Shown: positions 12,266 to 25,448 of the stretch, one piece after another
How positions within the stretch are numbered: position 1 is the stretch's first letter
Layout of the letters: each line of letters starts with the position of its first letter
The notes under the pieces: model-generated
The model's database searches: none
Told to the model about the DNA's origin: nothing
Seen by the model: only the letters and a program-made list of their open reading frames with translations
Position numbers and translations under genes: made by a program
Origin: Glandiceps talaboti
Taxonomy: Eukaryota > Hemichordata > Enteropneusta > Spengelidae
Direction: 5' to 3'
DNA length: 64,000 bases
Assembly: GCF_964340395.1 (NCBI RefSeq)
Contig: NC_135551.1
Coordinates: forward strand, 27,602,380-27,666,379

Positions 12266-12451
12266 TTAGTAATTGGAAATTTCTACTCACAGTCAAAAAC
12301 TATTCGGAAGTGAAACCCAAATTTTCGCTGACATCTCATGACAATAGCCCATTGTAGTACACCCCTGATGATGCTGACGAGATGTCAGTGAAAATATGGG
12401 ATTCACTTACCAGAAATTTGTTGATTCTGAGTAGAAATTTTCATTACTAAA
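12266..12451. repeat. Imperfect long inverted repeat (fold-back element)
   Basis: Two arms of about 75 bp face each other across a short centre. The left arm runs CTTAGTAAT...TTTCTACTCA...GAAGTGAA...TTTTCGCTGACATCTC; the right arm is the diverged reverse complement ending TTTCATTACTAA. Mismatches are scattered, so it is an old MITE or fold-back copy between IRAK1BP1 and ORC3. Confidence 0.75.
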
Positions 12452-12459
12452 TTGATTAT

Positions 12460-13293
12460 GTCATCCGCAAATTTTAACGTTAACATTATTTTACTTGACA
12501 CACACCTCAGCACTTGACACTGTAAAGATATGATTCTAGTTACAACACTCTACTGTTGTATACATCATTCAAGTATTTTATACATTACTAGTAAACTGAC
12601 ATTTCAAAACTTATTGAAAAGGAAATTCTTTTATTTGGTATATGTAAATTTTACAATGACACAAATCAAGAGAAAAATTATGAATTTTTATTTCTGTAAT
12701 CTAAACAGAATTTATCAGTTATGGCGACAACAAGGAAACTTTGTGAAGTATTTGTCATTACTTTTAGCAGGGCAATGTCAATCCATGTATATAATAATGT
12801 TATCCTTTCCATCTATGTGTATCCTGAGCTACAGTGAACCACTTAATTAGCTATGCCATGTCAGCTGGGCTTATTTGTTAGTCTCTGCCAGACATGGCTA
12901 TTGTTTACAGTTACATTGTATATACAATGTTAAAAACAAATAAGTCTCTGAAAATGAACGAAACCATGTATAGTACATTTTTTTTTTATCAACGTGTTTA
13001 CTTTTTATGATAATTATTGCAATTTTCAACTCTTAGATAACATTGTATGTGCACTTATAAAGATAATATTGAATAAGGCTAGAAACATATTTTGTAAAAA
13101 GGAGTCAAATTAATGTGAAAAGAAAACAGCCATTGATTATCATTGAATTTAATAAGTTAACTTTAACCTGATCAGTGCAACTGTGATAATTTACATTTTT
13201 TCAAGAAATAAACTCGTAATATTTTCTTATGTGTGTGTCAATCTAGGATCTGTTATTGTAGATGATGTGTAAATGGTAAATTATGTATGGAAC

Positions 13294-13350
<57 letters not shown>

Positions 13351-14187
13351 TGCGTGCGTGTGTGTGTGCATGTATTTATTTGAGGGATTTTAATAGTTAT
13401 CTTTGTTTAAAAAAAGAAATCTTGGTCCCTTGTCATGTTATGTATATACTTCAGTGGGAAAACAACAAAGAATATGTAAGTGATTGACACAATGAACTAT
13501 ACTATGGAAAGGGATCTAATCTGAAAAGTAGCAATAAAGTTCTGTTTTACAGATTATTTAAAATTAATTTCACAATAGTAGTTTCAGATTCCGATTAGGT
13601 TTACATGAAAAGAAAAACAAAGAAACAAGAAGACACTAAAGAACTTTCTTGAAGATAGAGATAATGATGTAATATTAGAACATGGTTACTTCTACAAGTC
13701 TAGACAAACCATACTGAGAATTGTGTACTTTTATGTCAATTTATTCAGTGTCAACAGAGCTGAGAGTGTATTAACAACAAAAACACATTGAAAACTTTTA
13801 CAGTTCAAGACACACACTACCTGAAAGCATGTTTAAACATGAGGAACCCTGGTAGTCATATCTACTGAAATGATTTTAACATGTTCGATTCACAATTTAT
13901 CATATTTGTACTATCTTCAGTCAGTCAGTCAGTCATTCCTTTGTTTTTCAGATTGCATGGAAGTGATTTTATCTCTCTTTGTATCCTTACATTTTTCTTC
14001 CGAGTATCTTTAAAATGTTTGAAATAAATTACCACTTCAAATAAGTTAAACAAAAGAAAGAAGTGAGTATATTATTTTTTTCCCGCTGAACGACTGGACA
14101 TATAGACGTCGTGTGGTGGCGCTGTGACAGGGGTATTTTGTGTATGACCTTCCCTTGACCCGAAAGTTAGGAAAGCATGTTGTGAAA
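12460..14187. other. Intergenic DNA between IRAK1BP1 and ORC3
   Basis: AT-rich, with no coding sequence recognised. It contains a (TG)n(TGCG)n microsatellite at 13297-13370 and a short (CAGT)n run at 13918-13933. The last 150 bases before the ORC3 start carry several CpGs (GACGTCGTGTGGTGGCGC) and are the likely ORC3 promoter. Confidence 0.55.
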
Positions 14188-16534
14188 ATGACAACTGCTT
14201 CAGTGTCGAAGGTAAATTGATAGTTGCAGTGATTGTGTGATTAGTTTTAACGCTTTGTAGTGGTCATTATAGTGTTATCTTTCTTGTTTCATTTACATTA
14301 TAGGGATGTTTTGTCTTCAAGGGAAGCAAAAAGAAAAAGAAATTGAATCCAGGTGAGTATCGGAATTTGCATATTATTACTATACTGCAGCTTGTAGACT
14401 TTGTAATTGTATTGTTTATGCAGAGCTGCAGCTAATATAGTGCGGACACGAGGCAGAGTAACTTTTCTATTCAAATCTACAACATAGGGAAGAACCATAC
14501 TACTAGTACTACAGTATTCAAGTACCTTTTTTGTCACCCATTGGCAAGTGTATGTTTTCGTATGCATTATTGGGTACATGTATGATGTAGAACATGTACC
14601 ATGGTACACAATACTACAGTATTCAAGATATGAATTTTTATCGCCCATTTTGAGATGTTCCTTGGCAAGTCTATCTTTTCGTATGCATGCATTATTGGTT
14701 ACACGTAGAACAGTGACCACTACTTACAAGTGATACAAATCTGGTTTATGCTAGGTAGTCTAACCCTATTCCTATCACTGCCTTTACCTTAGGACTAACC
14801 CCCTAGCTTGAATACAAATGTGTATTTATTGTACAGCTTGTCCACATTCTTACCTTTTCTGAATTGTAAATTGAAGGGGAGTATTTCTGTGAAGGCAGTG
14901 ATGATTCCAGCGAACTAAGCAAGCTGAGATGGGAAACTTATCAAAACTGTTGGAAAGATGTCAACAGTGATATACAGGTAATAAAATCATGTCTGGACTG
15001 ACTGGACTCTCCACAGTAAAGAAAGTTTTGGTTTGTTTAGAACATTAATATACTTTGAGTAATAATGGAATGAAACATTGTTTGAAGTGAGCCTAGGTAC
15101 TTGTCATCATGGTACTACATATAGATATATCTCAAGAAGCTTTCCCAAGGCTTTTTCACTAAAGCACGAAAAATCTGTTCTAAATTTGAGCTATGATTAA
15201 ACCCAATGGAGGGAACATAAAATTTCCTTTGTGGTGTTCATTTGATGTCTGTATGGTGGCATGCATTATCATAGTTCATTTCATTTAGACAATATGTAGG
15301 AAAAATCTGTATTCATTCAATTTTGCTATCTTAAAGTATAGCATGTCCAGTTTCTTGTTGATTTCTGCATGGTTTTTATTAAACAGAAAAGCAGTGCGAT
15401 ATTTTGAAATTCACTTTATATTCTTTCTTTCAAGGATTTACAATCAGAGGTGAACAACAAGATATTTGAAGATTTGATAAAGTTTGTCAGAAATGCTCAC
15501 CACGGGTTCAGTTGTCATGGTAATGATGAAGATAATGACAGTGGTGATGGGAAAGAACATGGTGGCAAAAGGAAGAAGACCATTCATGAAATTCCCACTG
15601 CTGCACTCATAACAGGTCAGGAAGAAGAAAGTAAAAGTGTCCATAAATTCATAATTTCTCTTTGGAGTAATGTATTATCTTATCAAAAGTAAAGCTGTCA
15701 TTTATTCCTGGCATAGCTTCAAACAAGTACATTTTACTAGCCCTCTAATGGTACACTGGCTGCAAATGGAATGTTGTTAGATATGAATATGAATTTGGAT
15801 ATGAATATGAATATGAATCTTTATTTACCTAAAATTAACAACAAATCGTATGTCCAATTCTCTTTAGACAACTATGTAATTTCACAAAATAGTACAAGAG
15901 AAACTAGAACATAGTCACATATTTGTGCATCTGTACACATAATATGGTACAATAAATTTATTTTGGGGTCTGCACCCAAAACTCAGCAGCCTCAATGCAG
16001 TCCACAATTTCAATCCTTTGCTGTGTGTGGATACAATCAACTCTTAATTAACACGGTAGTCCACTCAGGCTACCACTGATTATACAATGATTTACAGGAT
16101 GAAGATTTACAGACCTGAAAGTATTTAATAACACAACGTCATATATTTCCAATAGAGGAACTCTGTTTTCAGTTCAGGAATATAGAATTATTGGTCACCA
16201 TCCTTGGACTACCAATTTCTGAAAATTGACAGCCCACAAGGAGTACCAAAGAAAAAAGTTACTTTTGAGCCCTGTCTAGTATAACTTGCTCTCTCCTTGT
16301 TTTGTTAACCTAGGTGTAAATACTCCAGATCATACAGACATGTTTACTCACCTGACCTCTCTTCTTAGAGGTCAAATCACCCCCTATATAGCATTGCTAG
16401 GATCCAAGGATTGTAACAACATGAAATCAACTATGTCAAAGTTACTATCACAATTCATTGGTTCAAACGTTCATGTAAGTGTAAAACAGTACTGCTCATT
16501 TTTTTATCATCCTTGTGTGTATGTATGTGTGTGT

Positions 16535-16607
<73 letters not shown>

Positions 16608-19600
16608 AGGGAGAGAGTGTTTGGGGAGGGAGTAGGGGCTGAGTAGGGGTCAGAAATTCAAAGATTATATAACATACAACCGTACCTTCAATGTGAGTGA
16701 GTGAGTGAGTGAGTGAGTGAGTGAGTGAGTGAGTGAGTGATTTGGTGGGTGAGTGGGCGGGTGAGGGAGCGAGTGATAGACAGACATGAGAAAAAAGTTT
16801 CAAACGTTAAATCTAGATTTTTGCTGTACTTACTATATATAGCTTCAATGAATAAAACATTTTTATATTGTTATCTCCTTTCAACTTTAGCTTGATGATG
16901 ATGATGAAGATGAGATAACAGATGTCAACATACGGCGATTACCCTGCACTATGCCAGTTTTATGTAGTTGGTACCAAGATAAAACCCAGGTAGGTGGACT
17001 TCACAGATATTCAGTAATTTGGTAAATTTGTTTTGAACCTCTGATGGAAACTTCAGAAGAAAGTATTTGAATGGAGAGTTATTTGTAACCTGTTAGTTAG
17101 TGTTGTTAAGAAATTATTTCTAACTCTACTTAATTAATGTAGTGTTGTTCAACCCTATCAGGCACAAATGTTGTATCTTACAGACTAGTAGTACAGACGT
17201 GAGTGGTAGCTGATAGCATGGCACAAATGTCATATCTTACAGACTAGTAGTACAGACGTGAGTGATAGCTGATAGCATGGCACAAATGTCATATCTTACA
17301 GACTAGTAGTACAGACATGAGTGATAGCTGATAGTGTGGCATGAATGTCGTATCTTACAGACTAGTAGTACAGATGTGAGCGGTAGCTGATAGTGTGGCA
17401 TGAATGTCATATCTTACAGACTATACTTAATGTAGATAGTGAAATATAGTTATTTTAGAACAACAAATGTGAAATGATTACATCAATCAAGGCTTGTAGT
17501 AGATATCAAACTTGCTGTTTCAATGTGACTACATATTCACAGTCTTCACAACCATGAATAATACACACTTAAATTGTATTTATAGAAATCTTCATCGCCA
17601 AGAAAGTCACCTACCAAGTCTCAGAGTAAAGCTAGCGGGAAATCATCCTCGTCTAGTAAAAGGAAGTCTGTGTTACAATATATTCAGTATCCTCCTGTAG
17701 TGTTGGTCCTAGAAGATTTTGAAAATTTTGCCCCACATGTACTTCAAGATTTGGTTATTGTTTGCAAGTAAGTACATATTGGGATGAACAAAATATGTGC
17801 ATATTCACCGATGAGTGCTTCCCAGTTGTGTTATCTTTGTGTGTATGTAGAGTCTGTATGAGTGTTTGTATGTGTGATGTTGTATATCTGTATGTGTCTT
17901 TGTGGTGCGGTTTTGTAAGGGTTAATCTCGTTTATGACTTGCTCCCCAGTTTTCTCCTCTTTTTATGAATCTCAGATCAGTCAGAAAGAACAAGAATTTG
18001 ATTTTTGTTCTTCTTTGGAAGATACTGACTTCCAGTGTCTTACAATCTGAGAAGTTGAGACAAAGGAGGGACAATGCAACATTCCAAGACCAATACTTTC
18101 TCCATATTAGCATACAATTTGCATAATATTTGCATAATATTTGCATAAGTTAATATAGTTTATACATCTTGTTGACAGTCAGTACCTGTCTAGACTGCCT
18201 ATAGTGTTGATATTTGGTATAGCCACAGCAGTAACTGCCGTACATCGTCTGCTACCTCATACAGTGTCTTCTCTACTTTGTATTGAGAAGTTCCAGGCAC
18301 AACCAGCAACAGAGTACCTCACACAAGTCATTGACAAGGTAAGATTTACACTGTGTTCCCGTAACAGGAGAGCAAAGCTTTCTTGGAATTTCTGCATTCT
18401 TTCTAAAGAAGGAAACAGGAGAAATATATCACTTTGTCGTCCCCTCAAAAGTATGAGAAGCACAACATCATCATAGTATTCCAGTGTTCTCCCTTCACAA
18501 GGAATATGAAGCAGAACACTTCTTCATAATGTATGTATGTCTTTCCAATGGGTAACAAGTGCATAAAAGTTACCTCCTTTTGAAAATAATGCTTTCATTT
18601 TGAACCATCTCAATTCACAAGATTCCAAACATCATATATTCAGGTGTTAGGCAGTGTCACCTAATGTTACGAGAGGTTGGCAAAGTCACTTGACATTAGT
18701 TTTGTTTAATCATTTATTGTCATCAGAGCTGGTAAATCACATGACTGATTAAATCAAAGGTAACTGGAAAAGAGCTACAATGTAGCTGAATATTTGACCC
18801 CAACGAGGTATTACGACCCCAATGAGGTATTACGACCCCAATGGGGTATTACGAACCCAATGAGGTATTACGACCCCAGCAAGGTATTACGACCTCAACA
18901 AGGTATTACGACCCCAACGAGGTATTACGACCCCAATGAGGTATTACGACCCCAGGAAGGTATTACCTTGTACCTTCTCATCTGAGAGATCAGGGTAACA
19001 GTGCCTAATTAGATATCAGAATCCTGTACGTCTACTTGCTGGTGGGTTTCCTTTCCTATCGTTTTACAGAGTGTTTATGTTCTATTGACAGGTTCTACTG
19101 ACAATCAATCATCCGATGAAATTAGGTCACAAAGTGTTCCAACTGCTTCTAGATGTATTCCTATATCATGATTTCTCTGTGCTAAGTTTTATCAGAGGTT
19201 ATCAGGTAAGAATTACTTGTGGATTTCATTGTTGACAGAGTTGAGATCTTTCTACATTTCCCTTTCACTTTTCTGTCACTCTCTGCCATGATCTCTTTTA
19301 GTGGCTCAAGCAAAGTTGCATCCCTTGATAAGTCACCCCTTTTCTGACATAGCCTGATGACCAGCAACTTAGTAAAAGTATATCAGGGAGGCAATTTATT
19401 TGAATAAATCCAAGAGTAATGCAAGAAAAAATTCAGGGTCCTTTTTTTTGAAAAGCTGCATATGTCAGTGTATGTATGAATCCTTATTGTTACCATGGTT
19501 ACTGAGTGTTTTTTAGGGTGATAAGCAGGTAAATACTAAGATTATGGTTCAGTGCATTGAAGACTATGCCAGTTTTATTGTATTCCTTCTTTCTGTTACA

Positions 19601-22600
19601 GGGGTTCACAAACTTTACCAAAAACACTGTTTTTGCATCTAGTATGTTAGTTTATTAGTGTTGTCATAACGACTCTAGTTTTGTATTAATGTTACTTCAG
19701 CAAGAATTAGTATGTTATTACACATTGTCCTTCTATCATGACTGTGGTAACACGAGTTTTGTGTTTTGTTTCTACGATGGTTGCCATGCTGGTCAGGTTT
19801 ACTTGCCTGAAACAAAATATTTGTTTTAATGTAAGTAGATTGACCTAGATTAAAGTTAGAAGTTTTGGTAATAGCTCTCATCAGTGATTGACAGCTGTGT
19901 TTTCCTGCTTCTTACAACTACTTATCAATATAGAATGAATAGTATACACATTGACAGTGTTATGATGACAGTAGGCTGCCCTCTCTGGCTCATTATATTG
20001 CTAGCTGTTCAGTGAGCTGATAATGATAACACAGTTATGCATTTCCATGATAAAATTAGTGCTCAAAAATGTTGCATGCAAAATTGACACTTGTACAGAC
20101 CTATAAGGGCACAACCCTTCTTACTGCCTTGACTCCCATGGGAGAACACAATGCTATCACTAAGAGCAGTCAGGAAAAAATCCTTAACATAACAATCTCT
20201 GTCCTACCAGATACCCATTTATAGAGCTACGTTGACTGAGACACAATGATGGCATTGCCACTAAACTCTCAGGAGTTAATCCTTCCTGAAAATGATCCAT
20301 CCTACCAGGTTCCCATTTATACAACTGGGTTGATGGACATCATCTTACATAGATAATTTTATCATGGATTCTATTAAGATTCAGTATTTCTTTAATTCCA
20401 GTTTACAATGATGGATCATTTCTTCAACCAATCAGCTAGTCTGTTATGTTGTCAGTATGATGAGGCGATCAGTCGTCTTCAGACATTTAACAGTAAATCC
20501 TTGGATCAATGTAGACGATTAGACTCATTTAGAAGGTAAGGGTAATTGTGAAAGAATTGAGACAAGACTCATTTAAAATCTGTGAATTTGCCATGGAAGA
20601 TCGACACATTTTCCAAAAAAGTAATAATGTTAGCGGACAAAAACCTACAAATAGTGTTAACAACAAACTCATTGTAGCATGCAATGGCAACATTGTTTCA
20701 AAGCTTGATGAGAATTTACAGTTTGTTAGCAACTGTAGTATACTTTGTGATGACTTCCCTGTTCCTTGCATTACCAAAGGCATTTTAGTGATTATATCAA
20801 AATGATTGCTACTGTACTGATAATGATAATAATAACAATATTGGTTTTTATATAGCATAGTTTCCTGAAATCTACTCGTAAGTGTTTCCACTTGTTTTTA
20901 AAAGATTCAGAATCATCACTGGTTTTATAATATTTGTCTGCAACAAAATAATAGTGTCTTTATATTCATACCATGTATCTTATTACTTATCATAGATATG
21001 TTGAGAAACAACAACCTTCAGAACAAAAAGCATTACTACTAGATGACAAGTATTTTAAGGTAAGTTTTGCTTTTGAAGTGTCTTTGAATGTTGTGTTGAT
21101 TAAAGGCAGTATAAAGTAAGTCAAATCTATCCAAGTTCCTGAGTCCTTTTACAGGGTACTCAATCATTTTTAAAAATCTTTTATTACCAATGTTTTTGTA
21201 ATGGTAGTACATGAAGAAAAGCTCTGTCCAAGTTCTCATGTCATTTTACAGGGTACCCAACTAATATTTTTGTTATGGGCAGTAAGTTAGAGAAATTTAG
21301 CTGTATCCATAGTCATTTTTACAGTTTCCCCAGTGAGTGTAATAACTCATTATCAATGCAGAATATCCACCAGTCATGTGTTGTACCACCCATACGTAAA
21401 CACATCAGAACAATCATGAAATTTCCTAAAATTTATGATTATTGCATGACATAATTTTTATTGCATTTGAACTCTAAATAGTCCCATTTTATATTTGCAT
21501 ATTCCAGAAAGTCCTGCAGAAGATGATTGAAGACATATGGAATTACCATACTCACTTCCATCCCATAATGCACTGCTTGCATTTGTTGACCTCTCACCTT
21601 CCAGGTTATCCAATCGGTAAAAGAGAAAGAGAATTGTATTCCCTATGTTTGCAAGGAGACATAGTAGAAAATGAAAACTACAAAGATGCTAAGAAGCTAC
21701 TTAAGTAAGTAAAGAGGGTCGTAGGGTGGGGTTGGGGGTTGGAGGAGGGTTATATTTTTCTCTATTTAGTCTTTTAAGTTTGAGAATCTTAAGAATCCTA
21801 CAGTGATACTTTTTCAAAGCTACACTACTGATACACTTGGGATGGTAGTTAGTCACTCTGATTAAAATCCGATGTCGTGTACACGGTGCGATTTCTTTTT
21901 GGCTGTTACATTTACTGTTTTTTGTTCTTTTGTGAGCACATACGTCTGACTCATTACATAGGTTTTCCCGAGCCACATTTGAGCGCTGAGTGAATTCACT
22001 CAACAAATGAAAATGCGTAAAACGCCAAAACGTATGAGTACAGTACTTCAGAGCGCTCTGTTTGAAAAGAGCTTGAGCACAGAGCACAGACAATGGTGTT
22101 ATTGTTTTGTGGTTCTCTTTCTTTCAATTTCGAATATTGAGTGTAATATCATAAAATAGATTCTGGTTGGCTACTCGTAAGTATGAGATTGTTTTTAGGA
22201 AAACCTATGGTATTGAGTCAGATGTATGCAATGGGCTCACAAAAGTACAAACGACAGTAAATGTAACAGCCAAAAGAAATCGAGCCATGTACACTACATC
22301 TGATTTTAATCAGATTGAGCAGTTAGTTAGTTTCTTTGCTAACCAAATGTACACAAAATTTGGATGTTAATGAAAATAATGTGTGTGATTGTTACAGATT
22401 GATGGCAAGGGAAGAGTTGGTTTCTTTGCTGACACAATGTACACAATATTTGGATAATAATGAACAGGAGAATGAAGTCTTAGATGAAGTTCAGTTTCAA
22501 CTGGACACCTTTGTCTCTCATTTTAATAGTCTAGATGGTAAGTTAGTTGAATAGTCTAGATGGTAAGTTAGTTTAATAGTCTAGATGGTGTTAGTTGAAT

Positions 22601-25448
22601 AGTCTAGATGGTAAGTTAGTTGAATAGTGTAGATGGTAAGTTAGTTGAATAGTCTAGATGGTAAGTTAGTTGAATAGTCTAGTTGGTAAGTTACTTGAAT
22701 GAATGATGCCCTGTTTCATCAGTAAGCTCAAACTGTGACAACCATAAGTAATAATGCCTTTTTTGGCCAATCCCTTCAAAAAATTAAAGGAATTTCAAAA
22801 CAAGTCAATGGCATTCACAGTTACAAATGCTACACATATGTACATCTGCTACTAGGAGTGGTAAATTTTGACATGGTCATATCGCTATAGTTGAGTTTAT
22901 ATTTTTGTTGCACGTCTTGTCGTGTATCTTGTTACCATATGAATTTCCTATTAGTAAAGTTAAAGCTAAATTCCCCCCCCCCCCCCCCCCCCCCCCCCGA
23001 GTTCAGAAATGATGCTAATAATTCTGAATTCCTATTTCAAAACTTCAATCTTGTTTGTGAACAGATATGAATGAACCTGCTGAAAGGCCATTAGGAGAGT
23101 CTGAGGAAAGAAGTGGTGATAGTACAACAATCAAACCTACAAAGACCAATCTGTACAACTTGAAAAAACAGCTTCAAGAGTCGGCCAAAAAGAAGAAAAT
23201 ACCGACAAGATATGAAGCTTTAAGAAATCAAACTCTTGAATATTTAGAAGAATTATTTGGGTAAGATGTGAATTGTAACAGTGACGTCTCCCAGGAAATG
23301 AAATATTGAGATGTGGGAAATTGATGTTAAAATTGAACATACTGATTCAATTGTGTTCAGTGTTTTCAAGGACTTATTTCATGAAAGCAGTTATTTTAAG
23401 GCCTGAGATCAGAACTCTGTGTGTGTATGTAATGTATGTATAGTGAAAACAAAGTATTGATAATGGTCTTGAAAGTTGAAGTGTTACATTGAAAAATGCA
23501 TCACAATAATTGTCATAGCAACACCAAGTACACTGAACAATATAGAAACCTGAATACCAACAAAATTGAAAATGCACTGCAATGGAATCTCTAAATAGCT
23601 ACAGCTCAATCCACACAATCATACAAAAATCAAAACCCAGCTGTTGACTAATAAAGTGGGCAGTTTGGTTCATCACAGACTTCACTTGCTGAAATTCATG
23701 ATATCTATTTTCAAATTGTGTCTGTTTTCTTCCCTTCCAGAAAATACTTGAGAAATGTGAGGAATCTACCAATGCATGAGATATTTTACAGTGAATCTGT
23801 ATCTGTTGTAAGAAGACATTTAAATGCTTCTCCAAGAGGTGCAATACAAACTGCTTTAAGTAACCCACACTACTATTTACAGGTAAAAACTATCTAAACA
23901 AAGATATTCATATCTAGTTAACAGTCTTTAGTTCTGTACTCATAAACTATAATAACATTAACAAAAGTCATTTCTGAGCATATTATGGTCTGGTTATTGG
24001 AGATGTCTCCTAGAGGTGCAGTAGCAGTAATCTACAGTACTATCTAAAAAAAACTTGTAAACAATGAATAGCTTAAAGGGCAAATTTTCTATCACAGGTC
24101 GTCTCAGCACTTCCCAACATGTATCAAGCCAACATTTTCATGAATACAGTCCCAAAAATTCAACCACTTTCAAAAATACAGTGGCAGATTCTTTCATGTA
24201 TATTCATAATACTGTAGTCCAACATTAGGAGATGAAAAATCTGTATTGCTCTCTAACCTGGCAGTTTCATAGGCACTCTATGAGCTCTGTGAGTGTGTTA
24301 CATGGTCAAAGTCATCTAGCATAAAGAGTGTCATCTTAATCCGACCCTTACTTATATATACAGATTCGGCATTGTTTTCCCAAGGCTTGAAGAGGTGTTT
24401 ATCTCCTCACTTTAGTTGTTTCCCAGGATGCCTTGCCCAAGTGTACAGCTGGCCTCTTGTAAGCCATATTTACCAAGTTTTATAAATCCATTTTTAGAGA
24501 GGTCGCATATTGCAGGGTTTGTGATAAAGATTTTTCTGGTTCTTATGTATTAAACCATAGAGGAATACAGCAAAGACATAACTAGTTTCACTTTTGTTGT
24601 CTGTTAAAGAGACAGAAGTTACTGTGAACTCTTACATTGATATCTTTGTTGTCTTTTATAGTGTGATTGTTGTGAAGCAGATCCTGGTAGTATACCTGGT
24701 AATGCTCCAGATGTCTGCATAGCTTATAAATTACATCTAGAGTGTGGGAGACTCATTAACTTGTATGACTGGTTACAGGTATGTTTTAATCATACATTTC
24801 ACTCACTTGAACTAGCCAGTGTATAGTTTGTACAGCTGAGCGCTCCTATAGGATTGATAGGATTAAAATAAATCCTGTGTGATAATCTAATTGCTGATGT
24901 AGCTGCACAGTGTACAGTTGATGTAGTTGGCAGCTCTAACTTTGTATGAAATTTTACTAAACTATTGGAGTAGTTATTCAGCCGAGTGGCTTGTGTTTCT
25001 GAACTTAGTATATGGGAGGGGGGGGGGGGGTTATCTTAAACGTTTTAGAGGCTATAGATGATGGATGTCACTTAAACTTTCCTTTGCAGGCATTCATCAC
25101 AGTTGTAGGAGATAACGAGGAAGAAGAAAGTCATGATGACAAGAAATCACAGAGTAAAAGTCCAGACCAAGTTTTACAGTATCCTTTGAATCCCATGGTC
25201 TTTGATTTAATTGTACTCTCTTAGTACAATGAAGCCACTGGGATAAGATCCCCTCAAAGATCTCTGTTTAAACATAGCAAAGTATATACTCAGCAGCGTA
25301 TAGAGTTTGTCATTATTACTTTCCTTGACCGTTGATTTTCAGTGCTCGTTTTATCCGTGCTGTGTCAGAACTACAATTCCTTGGTTTTATAAAACCAACC
25401 AGGAAGAAAACTGACCATGTAGCCAGACTGACTTGGGGTGGATGCTGA
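14188..25448 (+). CDS. ORC3: Origin recognition complex subunit 3, 18 exons, complete
   Basis: Exons: 14188-14211, 14304-14352, 14877-14977, 15435-15615, 16314-16474, 16891-16989, 17586-17767, 18179-18338, 19092-19205, 20402-20535, 20996-21059, 21508-21704, 22398-22537, 23065-23260, 23741-23882, 24662-24778, 25090-25178, 25343-25448. All phases agree and give 2256 bases, 751 residues plus stop (human about 711). Diagnostic stretches are GCFVFKG at the start, [42 protein letters not shown] with [59 protein letters not shown], and the terminal [18 protein letters not shown]...[12 protein letters not shown]3 has a degenerate AAA+-like domain, a long insert and a C-terminal winged helix, and works in the ORC1-6 complex that marks replication origins in the nucleus. 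A lineage-specific Ser/Lys-rich insert lies in exon 7. Donors of exons 4 (GTCAGG) and 17 (GTATCC) are weak. Two tandem arrays touch coding sequence: at the exon 13 donor and over the last codons. Confidence 0.96.
15776..15960 (-). mobile_element. Probable non-LTR retrotransposon or SINE 3' tail in ORC3 intron 4
   Basis: Read on the minus strand the segment ends AATAAAGATTCATATTCATA, i.e. an AATAAA followed by short tandem ATTCAT/TTCATA units, a typical microsatellite-like 3' tail of LINE or SINE families. The body may extend to about 16060 but shows no coding sequence. Confidence 0.45.
16514..16745. repeat. (GT)n and (GAGT)n microsatellites in ORC3 intron 5
   Basis: (TG)n from about 16516 to 16604, then a G/A-rich stretch, then (GTGA)n from 16693 to 16742. 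Confidence 0.95.
17161..17424. repeat. 59 bp minisatellite in ORC3 intron 6
   Basis: About 4.4 copies of a unit starting GGCACAAATGTCATATCTTA and ending GCTGATAGCAT or GCTGATAGTGT. Two variant types occur in blocks, pointing to local duplication. Confidence 0.9.
18796..18966. repeat. 19 bp minisatellite in ORC3 intron 8
   Basis: About nine copies of GACCCCAACGAGGTATTAC with single-base variants. Confidence 0.95.
22525..22697 (+). repeat. 25 bp tandem repeat duplicating the ORC3 exon 13 end and its splice donor
   Basis: Seven head-to-tail copies at 22525, 22550, 22575, 22598, 22623, 22648 and 22673. The first copy contains the last codons of exon 13 (AGT CTA GAT G) and the donor GTAAGT at 22538. 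Copies 2, 4, 5, 6 and 7 repeat a complete GATG|GTAAGT-type donor (22563, 22611, 22636, 22661, 22686); copy 3 lost two bases and its donor. Use of a later donor would add an in-frame stop (LDGKLVE*), so the first site must serve the full-length protein. Confidence 0.93.
22974..22998. repeat. C homopolymer run in ORC3 intron 13
   Basis: About 25 consecutive C bases; the length is likely unreliable in any assembly. Confidence 0.95.

Noticed and set aside
12366-12400. Second hammerhead-like string CTGATGA...GTGAAAA
   Set aside because: Stem II can form but its flanks are unequal, and I find no stem III or matching stem I; it lies in an old inverted repeat and is probably chance.
14298-14720. 140-codon minus-strand frame at the start of ORC3
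   Set aside because: Overlaps ORC3 exon 2 and intron 2 on the opposite strand, with low-complexity repeats of a VTNNAC/MHTKT type; no support.
18794-18985. 63-codon frame with repeated [12 protein letters not shown]
   Set aside because: Direct reading of the 19 bp intronic minisatellite (three units equal 19 codons).
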